From Acidiphilium sp. PA (GTDB lineage Bacteria; Pseudomonadota; Alphaproteobacteria; Acetobacterales; Acetobacteraceae): 64,000 nt of DNA. The translations under genes and the position numbers were made by a program. Where the stretch lies: contig NZ_JAIMBY010000013.1 in assembly GCF_026191915.1 (NCBI RefSeq), positions 33,491 through 97,490 of the forward strand, in the 5' to 3' direction. The notes under the pieces were generated by a model, which made no database searches, had not been told where the DNA came from, and saw nothing but the letters and a program-made list of their open reading frames with translations. This document shows, piece after piece, positions 35,566 through 43,615 of this stretch (position 1 is the stretch's first letter; every line of letters begins with the position of its first letter).

Positions 35566-35605
35566 GACGCCGTCCGCCCTGGCATTACAGCGGACGGCGT
35601 TTCTT
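35566..35605 (+). terminator. Rho-independent terminator after msrA
   Basis: A perfect 11-bp stem (ACGCCGTCCGC at 35567-35577 with GCGGACGGCGT at 35590-35600) and a 12-base loop is followed by TTCTT. It begins 5 bases after the msrA stop and ends just before the convergent DUF1150 gene. The stem could also serve the opposite strand, though the U-run in that direction is poor. Confidence 0.8.
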
Positions 35606-35608
35606 AGC

Positions 35609-35866
35609 TTAATGGACTGAAACCGGTGCCATTTCGTTCTGAACAATCGCCGCGCGCGCTAAATTTCCGTCGGTTGCGATCGCCATCGGTGTTCCGTTGG
35701 CGGAAAATACGCCAAAGGCCGGTCCGTTCGGTGTCATGATCGGCCGTACATAGGCAATCTGTTCAAGCCCGAGTTCAGCGAGTTGAGCTTCGGTCATATG
35801 GTGCGGATCGAAGAATGCGCGAAGCGGAAAAGCATCGGTCGAACCATCATGTGTCTTGACGTTCAT
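35609..35866 (-). CDS. DUF1150 family protein
   Basis: The 85-residue product matches DUF1150, an alphaproteobacterial family: FFDPHHMTEAQLAELGLEQI, AYVRPIMTPNGPAFGVFSAN and GTPMAIATDGNLARAAIVQN. It has no signal or membrane segment. It begins 5 bases after the hsp20 stop; small heat-shock protein followed by DUF1150 is a recurring pair, so a role in the heat-shock response is likely but uncharacterised. Confidence 0.85.
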   Translation of the reverse strand: MNVKTHDGSTDAFPLRAFFDPHHMTEAQLAELGLEQIAYVRPIMTPNGPAFGVFSANGTPMAIATDGNLARAAIVQNEMAPVSVH

Positions 35867-35871
35867 GGTCG

Positions 35872-36372
35872 TTACTCCTGTTCACGATCGCGTTCGTAAA
35901 TTCGCGTCGTCACTGTTTCGCCATCCAAGGACCGCGCCGAGTTGATCCCGGACGGGTTGGACGCACCTTTCTTGATCGCGATCGTTTTGATCTTTGCCTC
36001 GGGCAGCGGTCGAACCAGGTCGATATGCAACAATCCGTTATCAAGCCAAGCGCCTTTTACCTCGATACCCTCAGCCAGGACGAAGGCTCTTTGAAACTGC
36101 CGCGCTGCAATGCCGCGATGGAGAAATATCCGGCCTTGCGTCTCGTCATTCTGACGGCCACGTATTACCAACTGGTTATCTTCCTGCGTTATCTGCAGGT
36201 CATCCATGATAAATCCAGCAACGGCGATTGTTATGCGCAGACTCGTCGTACTGAGTTGCTCAATGTTGTACGGCGGGTATCCCTCAGAAGACGTCTTAGC
36301 AGCGCGTTCAATGATTTGTTCAAGGTGATCGAAACCGAGAAACAAGGGCGAAGTGAATACTCTCGTCGTCAT
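35872..36372 (-). CDS. Small heat-shock protein, Hsp20/alpha-crystallin family
   Basis: The chaperone holds unfolding proteins during stress. The ATG at 36372 with GGAGGAGG ahead gives 166 residues; the frame open to 36972 is a shadow of def. The alpha-crystallin domain covers about 33-128 (YPPYNIEQLSTTSLRITIAV, AGFIMDDLQITQEDNQLVIR and GIAARQFQRAFVLAEGIEVK), and the C-terminus carries the IxI-like KTIAIKKG. The final 35 residues form an unusual basic/acidic tail. It is divergent from def and coupled to DUF1150. Confidence 0.93.
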   Translation of the reverse strand: MTTRVFTSPLFLGFDHLEQIIERAAKTSSEGYPPYNIEQLSTTSLRITIAVAGFIMDDLQITQEDNQLVIRGRQNDETQGRIFLHRGIAARQFQRAFVLAEGIEVKGAWLDNGLLHIDLVRPLPEAKIKTIAIKKGASNPSGINSARSLDGETVTTRIYERDREQE

Positions 36373-36429
36373 GGCCTCCTCCTTTCGAGCGAGACAACCG
36401 GAGCCCGACAGGCACTCCGTCCCTCCAGA

Positions 36430-36457
36430 ATTGGGCATATTTGACAGATTTTGCAAG
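36430..36457 (-). promoter_or_regulatory. Possible RpoH-type promoter of hsp20
   Basis: On the minus strand CTTGCA (36457-36452) is followed 16 bases later by CCCAAT (36435-36430). These resemble the sigma-32 consensus CTTGAA and CCCATNT, with slightly long spacing, in the gap between hsp20 and def. The match is imperfect; the position before a heat-shock gene is the main support. Confidence 0.3.
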
Positions 36458-36498
36458 CGCCGATTGATCGCGGCGCGGGGCAGAGGTAAATCGCGCGC

Positions 36499-37059
36499 AT
36501 GAGCAATGCGATCGATATGCCACCTGGGGCACTGCCAGATATATTGATCGTGCCGGACAAGCGGTTGCGGTTGAAGGCGCGGCGCATTAGCGCTGACGAG
36601 CGCGCAAGTGCTGCTCGCTTGGCGGACACCATGTTGGCCGTCATGTATAAAGCTCCGGGTATCGGGCTCGCGGCGCCGCAGATTGGGATTTCGCTCAGGC
36701 TCGTTGTGATTGATCTGGCACCGGACGGCGTGCCTGCACCGATCGTTATGATCAATCCCGAGATCACGAGAGTGAGCCAGCAACTGGTTTCGCGCGAAGA
36801 GGGGTGTTTGTCGTTGCCTGGTCAGTATGCCGATGTCACGCGACCGGCCGAAATTACCGTGGCATTCGAGAGTGTTGCTGGAAAGCGCGATAGCTTGGAG
36901 GCGGATGGGTTGCTTGCGGCCTGCATTCAGCATGAAATCGACCATCTGGATGGGGTTCTGTTCGTCGATCATCTGTCGGCCCTCAAGCGTAACATCCTCC
37001 TGCGGAAACTCGCGAAGGAGCAGCGCGACCAGCTCAGCGCTGTAAAGCCGGCCCGTTGA
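36499..37059 (+). CDS. def: Peptide deformylase Def
   Basis: Def removes the formyl group from new polypeptides. All three family motifs are present in the 186 residues: GIGLAAPQIG (54-63), EEGCLSLPG with the metal Cys (100-108), and QHEIDHLDG with two metal His (144-152). The stop overlaps fmt by 4 bases; def-fmt pairs the enzymes that remove and add the formyl group. Confidence 0.97.
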   Translation: MSNAIDMPPGALPDILIVPDKRLRLKARRISADERASAARLADTMLAVMYKAPGIGLAAPQIGISLRLVVIDLAPDGVPAPIVMINPEITRVSQQLVSREEGCLSLPGQYADVTRPAEITVAFESVAGKRDSLEADGLLAACIQHEIDHLDGVLFVDHLSALKRNILLRKLAKEQRDQLSAVKPAR

Positions 37060-37961
37060 TGCGATTGGTCTTCATGGGTTCACCCGCATTCGCAGTACCT
37101 GCGCTGCGGGCTTTGCATGCTGCGGGGCATCAGCTCGCAGCCGTATACTGCCAGCGCCCCAAGCCGGCGGGCCGCGGCCAACGGATGACCCGATGCGCGG
37201 TTCATCAGGCCGCTGACGAGTTGGGACTTCCGGTTCGTACGCCCCGCCGACTGCGCGGCAATATCGAAGAAGCCGACCATTTACGGTCGCTTGATCTCGA
37301 TTACGGCGTGGTCGTTGCATATGGGCTGATTTTACCGGAAGCGATTCTGGATTTGCCGCGATTCGGATACTTGAATATTCATGCCAGTCTGCTGCCGCGA
37401 TGGCGCGGTGCGGCGCCGATTCAGGCTGCAATTCTGGCAGGAGACACCGAGACCGGAATCACGATCATGCAGATGGATGCCGGACTGGACACTGGTCCTG
37501 CTTTATTCGCCGAGCGTACCCCGATCGGCCCGGATGATACGTCAGCAACCCTCCACGACCGATTGTCAGTTATGGGCGGCCGAATGATCCTGCGAGCCCT
37601 GTCGGGCGAGTGGCCCCGCACCCCGCAGCCTGCCGGTGGCACCTATGCGCCCAAGCTATCGAAGGCGGATTCGGTGATCGACTGGAGCCGCCCAGCCGGC
37701 GAAATCAAACGCCGGATTAGGGCATTCACGCCTTGGCCTGGGACGGAAACCAGACTCGGTGGCGCGGCGTTGAAAATTATTGCGGCGGATATCGTTGATG
37801 TTGCGGGTGAGCCAGGTGTCGTTCTTGACGATCATTTCACCATTGCCTGCGGTGAGCACGCCCTGCGGCTGACGCGCATCAGGCAGGCGGGCGGTGCGAC
37901 TATGGACGGATCAGCCTTTCTACGGGGCCACGCCGTTCCGATCGGGACAAAATTGGGGTGA
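37056..37961 (+). CDS. fmt: Methionyl-tRNA formyltransferase Fmt
   Basis: Fmt formylates initiator methionyl-tRNA using 10-formyltetrahydrofolate. The 301 residues show LVFMGSPAFAVPALRALHAA at the N-terminus, VVVAYGLILPEAILDLPRFG, the catalytic segment NIHASLLPRWRGAAPIQAAI (Asn, His), and TGITIMQMDAGLDTGPAL. The C-terminal OB-like domain includes IRAFTPWPGTETRLG. The gene is coupled to def and truA by 4-base overlaps. Confidence 0.97.
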   Translation: MMRLVFMGSPAFAVPALRALHAAGHQLAAVYCQRPKPAGRGQRMTRCAVHQAADELGLPVRTPRRLRGNIEEADHLRSLDLDYGVVVAYGLILPEAILDLPRFGYLNIHASLLPRWRGAAPIQAAILAGDTETGITIMQMDAGLDTGPALFAERTPIGPDDTSATLHDRLSVMGGRMILRALSGEWPRTPQPAGGTYAPKLSKADSVIDWSRPAGEIKRRIRAFTPWPGTETRLGGAALKIIAADIVDVAGEPGVVLDDHFTIACGEHALRLTRIRQAGGATMDGSAFLRGHAVPIGTKLG

Positions 37962-38725
37962 CGCGATTCGCTCTAAAGCTCGAGTATGACGGCCGGGCGT
38001 TCGTCGGATGGCAGCGACAGGTAAACGGTGTCTCCGTGCAGCAGGTTTTGGAGCAGGCGGCCGCTCGTTTGAGCGGTGGCCCCGTTATACCAAGCGTTGC
38101 GGCGGGTCGCACCGATGCCGGCGTGCATGCCGCGGGTCAAGTTGTTCTGGTCGATCTGCCCGATCGGTTGCATATCAATGCAGTCCGCAATGGGCTGAAT
38201 TTTCATATGCAACCCCATGCGGTGGCGGTGCTCGCCGCCAGCGTCGTCAGCGATCCGGCTTGGAGTCCGCGTTTTTCGGCGATAGAGCGATCTTATCGCT
38301 ACGTCATCTTGAATCGGCCCGCGCGACCGGCGCTGGGCGCGGGTTTTGTCTGGCATGTACGGCACCCGCTTGATGTCGTCGCGATGCAAGAGGCCGCCGA
38401 TGTCTTGGTCGGGCGGCATGATTTTACCAGTTTTCGTGCATTGGCCTGCCAGGCCGCTTCACCGGTACGAACGGTGGACCGCCTGGCCATCAGCCGACTT
38501 AAAGACAGGGTTGTTATCGATGTATCTGCCCGGAGCTTCCTGCACCATCAGGTGCGGAATTTTGTGGGAACTTTGAAATTGGTCGGAACCGGGCACTGGT
38601 CGCCGGCTCGCGTGGCCCAGGTGCTCGCAGCGTGCGACCGGGCCGTGGCCGGCCCCACCGCGCCCTCGGGAGGGCTGACATTAATGCATGTGCGGTATCC
38701 CGAGGACCCATTCGCCGATCAATGA
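37958..38725 (+). CDS. truA: tRNA pseudouridine(38-40) synthase TruA
   Basis: TruA converts uridines 38-40 of tRNA anticodon arms to pseudouridine. The 255 residues have the catalytic Asp53 in AAGRTDAGVHAAGQVVLVD, the N-terminal LKLEYDGRAFVGWQRQ, ERSYRYVILNR and HDFTSFRALACQAASPVRTV, and SFLHHQVRNFVGTLKLVGTG near the end. It starts inside the fmt stop codon (overlap of 4), closing a def-fmt-truA operon. Confidence 0.97.
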   Translation: MTRFALKLEYDGRAFVGWQRQVNGVSVQQVLEQAAARLSGGPVIPSVAAGRTDAGVHAAGQVVLVDLPDRLHINAVRNGLNFHMQPHAVAVLAASVVSDPAWSPRFSAIERSYRYVILNRPARPALGAGFVWHVRHPLDVVAMQEAADVLVGRHDFTSFRALACQAASPVRTVDRLAISRLKDRVVIDVSARSFLHHQVRNFVGTLKLVGTGHWSPARVAQVLAACDRAVAGPTAPSGGLTLMHVRYPEDPFADQ

Positions 38726-38810
38726 CGGCGCTGCGTGCCTTGTTCTGTTGCTTCGATCGACCGATATCGTCTAGAGGCAATGTAAGACAAAATTATTTCG
38801 TCACCACGAC

Positions 38811-38824
38811 AGGAGAGCGACATA
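38811..38824 (+). promoter_or_regulatory. Shine-Dalgarno and ATA start of infC
   Basis: AGGAG at 38811-38815 is followed by a 6-base spacer and ATA at 38822-38824, in frame with infC. The nearest in-frame stop upstream is TAA at 38783. No ATG, GTG or TTG occurs in frame between that stop and the canonical RVNEDIRVP block. A rare, IF3-sensitive start codon is the known mode of infC autoregulation (AUU in E. coli), which supports the reading. Confidence 0.75.
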
Positions 38825-39361
38825 GCCAGACTACCTGCTCCGCCGACCCCGCCAAGCCGCGAAGGGCCGCGCGTCAACGAAGATATCCGTGTGCCCCAGG
38901 TTCGATTGATCGACCAGGACGGCGAAATGATGGGCGTTTTGACAACCCGGGAAGCTCAGCGACGCGCCACGGAAGTTGGCCTCGACCTGGTCGAGATCAG
39001 CCCCAACGCCGATCCGCCAGTGTGTAAGCTGCTCGACTATGGCAAGTTTAAATACGAGCAGCAGAAAAAGAAGAACGAAGCTCGTAAGAAGCAGAAAGTC
39101 ATCGAGATCAAGGAAATCAAGGTTCGTCCGAACATTGATGAAAATGATTATCAGGTAAAGTTGCGGGCGATGAAAAGCTTCATCGGCGAGGGAGACAAGG
39201 TCAAGGTGACGTTGCGGTTTCGTGGTCGCGAGATGGCTCATCAGGAACTGGGCGTGAAGGTCCTGGAGCGGATCAAAATCGATATGGAAACCGAAACAAA
39301 GGTCGAGCAGATGCCGAAGATGGAAAACCGTCAGATGGTGATGGTGCTCAGTCCGAAGTGA
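38822..39361 (+). CDS. infC: Translation initiation factor IF-3
   Basis: IF3 keeps ribosomal subunits apart and checks initiator tRNA and start codons. The conserved block [20 protein letters not shown] begins before the first GTG (38891), so the product must start upstream. The ATA at 38822 behind AGGAG gives 179 residues with a Pro-rich N-terminus. [39 protein letters not shown] and the linker [20 protein letters not shown] follow, then the C-domain ending VLSPK. rpmI and rplT are not adjacent; hpnG is next. Confidence 0.95.
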   Translation: MARLPAPPTPPSREGPRVNEDIRVPQVRLIDQDGEMMGVLTTREAQRRATEVGLDLVEISPNADPPVCKLLDYGKFKYEQQKKKNEARKKQKVIEIKEIKVRPNIDENDYQVKLRAMKSFIGEGDKVKVTLRFRGREMAHQELGVKVLERIKIDMETETKVEQMPKMENRQMVMVLSPK

Positions 39362-39380
39362 TCTAACTGGATATCGTCGT

Positions 39381-40034
39381 TTGATCGGTTTTATTACCGG
39401 ACTCAGCGCTGAGGCTCGCTTGCTCGCTGACTATGACGTGCTGGTCGAAACGGGCGGCGGTACGCCCGGAGGTGTCGCGCAGGCCACCTTGCGGCTTGTC
39501 GACCGTGGGGCAACTGTTCTGATCAGTTTCGGATTGGCCGGGGGGCTTGATCCGGGATTGCCTGCGGGTTCACTTTTGGTTCCAAACTGGATCGTATCCG
39601 GAGAGACACGGTATCGCTGTGATGCGGATCTCGTTCGGCGTATGGGGGGCGCGACGGTCGAACGGCTGACAGGCGCGGATGCGGCCGTCGTAATGATCGC
39701 TGAAAAAGCTGTTCTTTATAAGTCAACCATGGCGGCGGCGGTTGATCTTGAGTCGGTCGACGTGGCGCGAGTCGCGGCACTTCGCCAGATTCCCTTCGCG
39801 GCGATGCGTGCGGTTGCCGATCCCGCCCACCGGGCCTTGCCGCCGGCCAGCCTTGTTGCATTAGACGAGCAAGGGCGGATCGCAATCTCCCGCGTCGTTG
39901 CCAGTGTTATACGCCGGCCTCGACAAATCGTGGAACTGGCACGATTGGCGCGTGATGCATCCGCCGCGCGCCGTACCTTGTCGCGGCAAGCAAATCTATA
40001 TTGCCAGCGTGAGAACGACGGGGACGTGATCTGA
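39381..40034 (+). CDS. hpnG: Hopanoid-associated phosphorylase HpnG-like protein
   Basis: The 217 residues have the nucleoside-phosphorylase fold and match HpnG: MIGFITGLSAEARLLADYD, the Gly-rich VETGGGTPGGVAQATL, SFGLAGGLDPGLPAGSLLVP, AAAVDLESVDVARVAALRQI, and FAAMRAVADPAHRALPPASL. HpnG removes adenine from adenosylhopane to start side-chain extension of bacteriohopanetetrol. The start is TTG at 39381, 19 bases after infC. No other hpn gene is in the window, so the assignment is by sequence alone. The 3' end overlaps xthA by 39 bases. Confidence 0.8.
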   Translation: MIGFITGLSAEARLLADYDVLVETGGGTPGGVAQATLRLVDRGATVLISFGLAGGLDPGLPAGSLLVPNWIVSGETRYRCDADLVRRMGGATVERLTGADAAVVMIAEKAVLYKSTMAAAVDLESVDVARVAALRQIPFAAMRAVADPAHRALPPASLVALDEQGRIAISRVVASVIRRPRQIVELARLARDASAARRTLSRQANLYCQRENDGDVI

Positions 40035-40802
40035 ACCACGCGGCCAGTCGCGTGCCTCGCTGAGGATATCGTGGTGGGACAAGGACGCCTCGAGATCGCG
40101 GGATACCCAGATATGATCGAGTCTGCGACCTCGGTTGGAAGCGCGCCAGTCACGGTTGCGGTATGACCACCAAGTGAAAAGTTTCTGGTCCTGTGAAACG
40201 AAGTGACGGATCGCATCGGTAAAACCCTGTTCACGCCATTCGTTGAGGCCGGCGGTCTCCGCGGGCGTGTGGCTTACGACACCAAGAAGTTGTTTATGAT
40301 TCCACACGTCATTCTCGAGCGGGGCGATATTGAGATCGCCCACAAGAATAGTACGGTAAGGGGGACAAGAGGCGAAATGTTTTTTCGCTTCTGTGATGAA
40401 GTCGAGTTTGTGGCCATATTTTGGGTTAGCCTCGCGGTCGGGGATATCGCCACCGGCCGGTACGTAGAAATTATGAATCGTTATCGGTTGATGGCCGATA
40501 AGGACATTGGCTGCGATGTGACGACAATCGGACTTGCCACACCAATCTGGCGTTGTCTCAAGGCGTTGCAATTCAAAACGCGATAGGACGGCTACCCCGT
40601 TATAACCCTTCATCCCACGGGTCAAAACGTGGGGAAGCCCCAACTTGTTGCCCAAGTCGCTGGGAAACAGGAAATCTGGCGCCTTGGTCTCCTGAAGACA
40701 TAAAATATCCGGCGCAGCTTTGGCCATCAGCGTCGTGAGCAAATCCTGTCGCAAACGTACTGAATTGATGTTCCACGTCGCGACGGTCAGCGTCCTGGTC
40801 AT
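39996..40802 (-). CDS. xthA: Exodeoxyribonuclease III (AP endonuclease) XthA
   Basis: XthA cuts DNA at abasic sites and has 3'-5' exonuclease activity. The 268 residues show VATWNINSVRLR, ILCLQETKAPDFLFP, YNGVAVLSR, NFYVPAGGD, ILVGDLNIAPLENDVW and the C-terminal GRRLDHIWVSRDL and GSDHVPVVLTL, with the catalytic Glu, Asp and His in place. The ATG at 40802 overlaps the stop of the FAH-family gene by 4 bases. Confidence 0.96.
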   Translation of the reverse strand: MTRTLTVATWNINSVRLRQDLLTTLMAKAAPDILCLQETKAPDFLFPSDLGNKLGLPHVLTRGMKGYNGVAVLSRFELQRLETTPDWCGKSDCRHIAANVLIGHQPITIHNFYVPAGGDIPDREANPKYGHKLDFITEAKKHFASCPPYRTILVGDLNIAPLENDVWNHKQLLGVVSHTPAETAGLNEWREQGFTDAIRHFVSQDQKLFTWWSYRNRDWRASNRGRRLDHIWVSRDLEASLSHHDILSEARDWPRGSDHVPVVLTLAI

Positions 40803-41482
40803 ACCAGTTCGAACGATACCGCGCCGACGCCTTCGACGGATCCATGAATACGGCTGCCGCGCTCGACGGCGCCAACCCCGTCCGGCGTGCCTGTAAAAAT
40901 AAGATCGCCGGGCATCAGTGTGACCAGTTTGGAGAGAAAAACAATGATGTCAGGAACCGGCCAGATCATGTCGGCCAAGTGACCGCTTTGTTTGATAACG
41001 CCATCGACTGACAATGTGATTTTACCGTGCGAAGGATGGCCGCTCACCGCAATCGGGGTGATGGGGCCGATCGGAGCCGAAGCATCGAAACCCTTACTCA
41101 TATCCCACGGGCGCCTAAGCGATTTGGCCTCATCTTGCAGGTCGCGCCGAGTCAGATCGACCCCTGCGGCGTAGCCGTATACGTGGTCGAGCGCCTGCGT
41201 GGCCGCGACGGACTGAGCTTCCCGCCCGATGGCCACCACGAGTTCCATTTCGAAATGCAGTGCGCGTGTTGCAGTCGGATATGGCACGCGATCGGACGAA
41301 ATAACCGCGTCGGCCGGCTTGGTGAAGAAAAATGGCGGTTCCCGGTCGGGGTCGGCACCCATCTCACGGGCATGTGCGGCATAGTTACGACCTACACAAA
41401 ATATCCGGCGCACAGGAAACTTCCTCCCGCCAGCCACAGGGACAGTTGGTAATGCGACTGGATCGATAACCCACTCCGACAT
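40799..41482 (-). CDS. Fumarylacetoacetate hydrolase (FAH) family protein
   Basis: The 227 residues carry the FAH fold: RIFCVGRNYAAHAREMGAD, PPFFFTKPADAVI, the metal-ligand region HFEMELVVAIGREAQSV (Glu pair), YAAGVDLTRRDLQ, and LMPGDLIFTGTPDGVGAVERG. Close relatives include fumarylpyruvate hydrolase and oxaloacetate decarboxylase; sequence alone does not choose. It overlaps xthA by 4 bases. Possible roles include catabolism of aromatic acids, though no partner genes are nearby. Confidence 0.9.
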   Translation of the reverse strand: MSEWVIDPVALPTVPVAGGRKFPVRRIFCVGRNYAAHAREMGADPDREPPFFFTKPADAVISSDRVPYPTATRALHFEMELVVAIGREAQSVAATQALDHVYGYAAGVDLTRRDLQDEAKSLRRPWDMSKGFDASAPIGPITPIAVSGHPSHGKITLSVDGVIKQSGHLADMIWPVPDIIVFLSKLVTLMPGDLIFTGTPDGVGAVERGSRIHGSVEGVGAVSFELV

Positions 41483-41517
41483 ACGACATCCTCCGAAATA
41501 TTATTCTGGTGCACTTC

Positions 41518-42270
41518 TTACACGCCCCGTACCGCGGCACCGAAGCTCTCAAAAATACGTCGAGAGGCAATGTCGTGATCAAAGTCGTACTCCGGGTGCC
41601 ATTGCACGCCGAGCAAATATCCCCGTCCGGTTCCCGAGATAGCTTCGATCGTGCCATCGATCGCGCGCGCCTCGACAACCAGCCCACGCGCCATTCGTTT
41701 GATACCCTGATTATGGAGCGAATTCACGGCTAAACAGGTCGTTTGGATGATTGAATCAAGCAGGCCTTCCGGTCTGACTGCGATAAAATGCGCTTTTCCG
41801 ACCCGAACAGGGCCATGCCGCTGCATGGGCGTGGAGTGATCGATCTTGCCCGGGATATCCTGCAGGCGCTGATGGAGGGAACCGCCAAGAGCAACATTCA
41901 ATTCCTGTAGACCACGGCAAATCGCCAGCACGGGCAATCCACGTTGAACCGCGCCGCGAACGAGCGGCAAGGTTACCTGGTCGCGGGCGGGATCCTCCGG
42001 GGCATCGTCGGCAGTTTGTGGCGGGCCGCCGTAGAACTCCGCTGCCACGTTGCTGCGGCTACCTGTCAGGATAAGACCATCCAGCCGATCGAGCAGTGTG
42101 GCCACGTCGGCGCTCTTTCCATTCGCGGGTATCAAGATCGGTACGGCACCGACCACCTGATCCACAGCGCGAACATAAGTGTCGGATGCCGCATGGTTGA
42201 TCATGCCGAACACCCCGAAGGCCTTTTGACAACACGAAATCCCGATAAGCTTTGCCGATCTGGCGACCAT
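41518..42270 (-). CDS. Class I glutamine-amidotransferase-like hydrolase (peptidase C26, PuuD-like)
   Basis: The 250-residue product (ATG at 42270; a start five codons earlier is possible) has the catalytic Cys in LAICRGLQELNVALGGSLHQ, the loop LILTGSRSNVAAEFYGG and a His-Glu pair in LLGVQWHPEYDF. This is the gamma-glutamyl-GABA hydrolase type, known from the putrescine route, but the window holds no puu genes. The substrate is probably a gamma-glutamyl amide. LolA-like is upstream, with a gap of about 70 bases. Confidence 0.88.
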   Translation of the reverse strand: MVARSAKLIGISCCQKAFGVFGMINHAASDTYVRAVDQVVGAVPILIPANGKSADVATLLDRLDGLILTGSRSNVAAEFYGGPPQTADDAPEDPARDQVTLPLVRGAVQRGLPVLAICRGLQELNVALGGSLHQRLQDIPGKIDHSTPMQRHGPVRVGKAHFIAVRPEGLLDSIIQTTCLAVNSLHNQGIKRMARGLVVEARAIDGTIEAISGTGRGYLLGVQWHPEYDFDHDIASRRIFESFGAAVRGV

Positions 42271-42339
42271 GCCACTTAGTCCCAAATCCCGCGTGCCATG
42301 TCACCACCCAGATCACGGGGACCAGGGATGCACCACGGA

Positions 42340-42957
42340 TTAGTTTGGCGTAATGCCTTGAATATATTCAAAGTCCTTATCCGGAAACGGTTTGGCATCA
42401 TGCAGATCGTAGAGACTGACCTGAGTCAATTGGCCTTGGTTATCGGTCACGCGCCATTGACGCAGTTCCATCGGATCCGTGGAGAATACGAGCGTGATAT
42501 GACCCTGCTGTGCTTTACCGGTCCTGATAAGGCTGACTTGCACCTCGCCAGGTGGCTGCGATATTTTCGTCACAGTCACCTTGCCGGACAGCCGAACCGT
42601 CCTGTCGAGTAGAATTCCAAGCGGCGTGGACGCTAGAGGAATATTCGTCGTCTGATCCAGTTCCGGGTCGTGGTATACAAGCAGGCCGAAACCGGCAACG
42701 AGCAATTGTGGATTGGGTTTATCGTACTGAAACCGCATCTTGCCGGGCCGCTGCACAATTGCCTTCCCGGTACGAACCGAGCCATCGGGACCGACTTGCA
42801 TAAACTTAGCAGTGATGGTTTTTAAACCATTCAAATAGTTGGTAACTTTGGTCAGCACAGGGATATCTGCTGCAGGAGGTGCCGGTCTTGCCGCGTAAGC
42901 CGAGCCAGTACCCAGGATGAGACCCAAGGTCGCAAACGCCACCCGCCACATAGTCAT
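42340..42957 (-). CDS. LolA-like outer-membrane lipoprotein carrier protein
   Basis: The 205-residue product has a signal peptide (MTMWRVAFATLGLILGTGSA, cleaved near YAA). The mature protein shows the LolA fold: VTNYLNGLKTITAKFMQVGP, AIVQRPGKMRFQYDKPNPQL, LLVAGFGLLVYHDPELDQTT and DPMELRQWRVTDNQGQLTQV. It likely moves lipoproteins from LolCDE towards the outer membrane. The MarR-like regulator lies 32 bases upstream on the same strand. Confidence 0.9.
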   Translation of the reverse strand: MTMWRVAFATLGLILGTGSAYAARPAPPAADIPVLTKVTNYLNGLKTITAKFMQVGPDGSVRTGKAIVQRPGKMRFQYDKPNPQLLVAGFGLLVYHDPELDQTTNIPLASTPLGILLDRTVRLSGKVTVTKISQPPGEVQVSLIRTGKAQQGHITLVFSTDPMELRQWRVTDNQGQLTQVSLYDLHDAKPFPDKDFEYIQGITPN

Positions 42958-42989
42958 TGAATCTGCCTTAACGCTGTTTGCCTCGACCC

Positions 42990-43379
42990 TTAGCCTGCCG
43001 CAGCTGACCGCCGTGGCGCCACATCGACCGGCGTCCGGCCTGCGGCGATTAACTCACCCATAACCGCACGGATTTCCCGGAGAAATGCAGACCCTTTCGT
43101 TGTGCGTTGCACCAATACGCTTCGCCGATCCGCAGGATCAACCTTACGGCGCGCCAGATCGAGATCGGAAAGGCGATCCAGAGCGCGCGTTATTGCCGGT
43201 TTCGAAACATTAAGCTGTTGGGCCAAGCCGCGAACGGTGTGGGCGCCTTCATTGAGATAGCATGTGAGGAAGACACCGAGTTGCCGAGCGGAAAGATCGA
43301 CGCCATCGCGCCGGACCAGCGCAACAACGGTATCGCGCAACACACCCACTAGGTCATCTGACGTCATCTGCGTTGCCAT
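42990..43379 (-). CDS. MarR family transcriptional regulator
   Basis: The ATG at 43379 with GAGGAG about 10 bases ahead gives 129 residues. The winged helix is clear: VRGLAQQLNVSKPAITRALD as the helix-turn-helix, then RLSDLDLARRKVDPADRRSV as the wing with the DxRR motif, followed by LVQRTTKGSAFLREIRAVM. The protein is short at its dimer helices. The longer frame to 43442 adds a non-helical segment. Target and ligand are unknown; its own promoter and the LolA-like gene downstream are candidates. Confidence 0.88.
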   Translation of the reverse strand: MATQMTSDDLVGVLRDTVVALVRRDGVDLSARQLGVFLTCYLNEGAHTVRGLAQQLNVSKPAITRALDRLSDLDLARRKVDPADRRSVLVQRTTKGSAFLREIRAVMGELIAAGRTPVDVAPRRSAAAG

Positions 43380-43615
43380 GAGTAAACACTCCTCTTCATT
43401 TGCGAACGGCGGAAATTTCCCAAGACCGCTCACCGGCCTCATACCGTATGGTACCTTAGAATCGTCTGCTGGGCACCGAGCATCTAATCGTCATGCCGCA
43501 TTAACAACGATCGGACCTGTAACAGTTATGAGAGTTCATGGGCTAGAACAAGAGACTGGAACATGAAAACATTGCAACTCCGTTGCAAGATCCTCCGCCG
43601 TGATTTTGTCGCAAT

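Noticed and set aside
35872..36972. Long minus-strand frame continuing upstream of hsp20
   Set aside because: The part above 36372 is antisense to def and lacks the conserved N-terminus; the ATG at 36372 has a strong Shine-Dalgarno.
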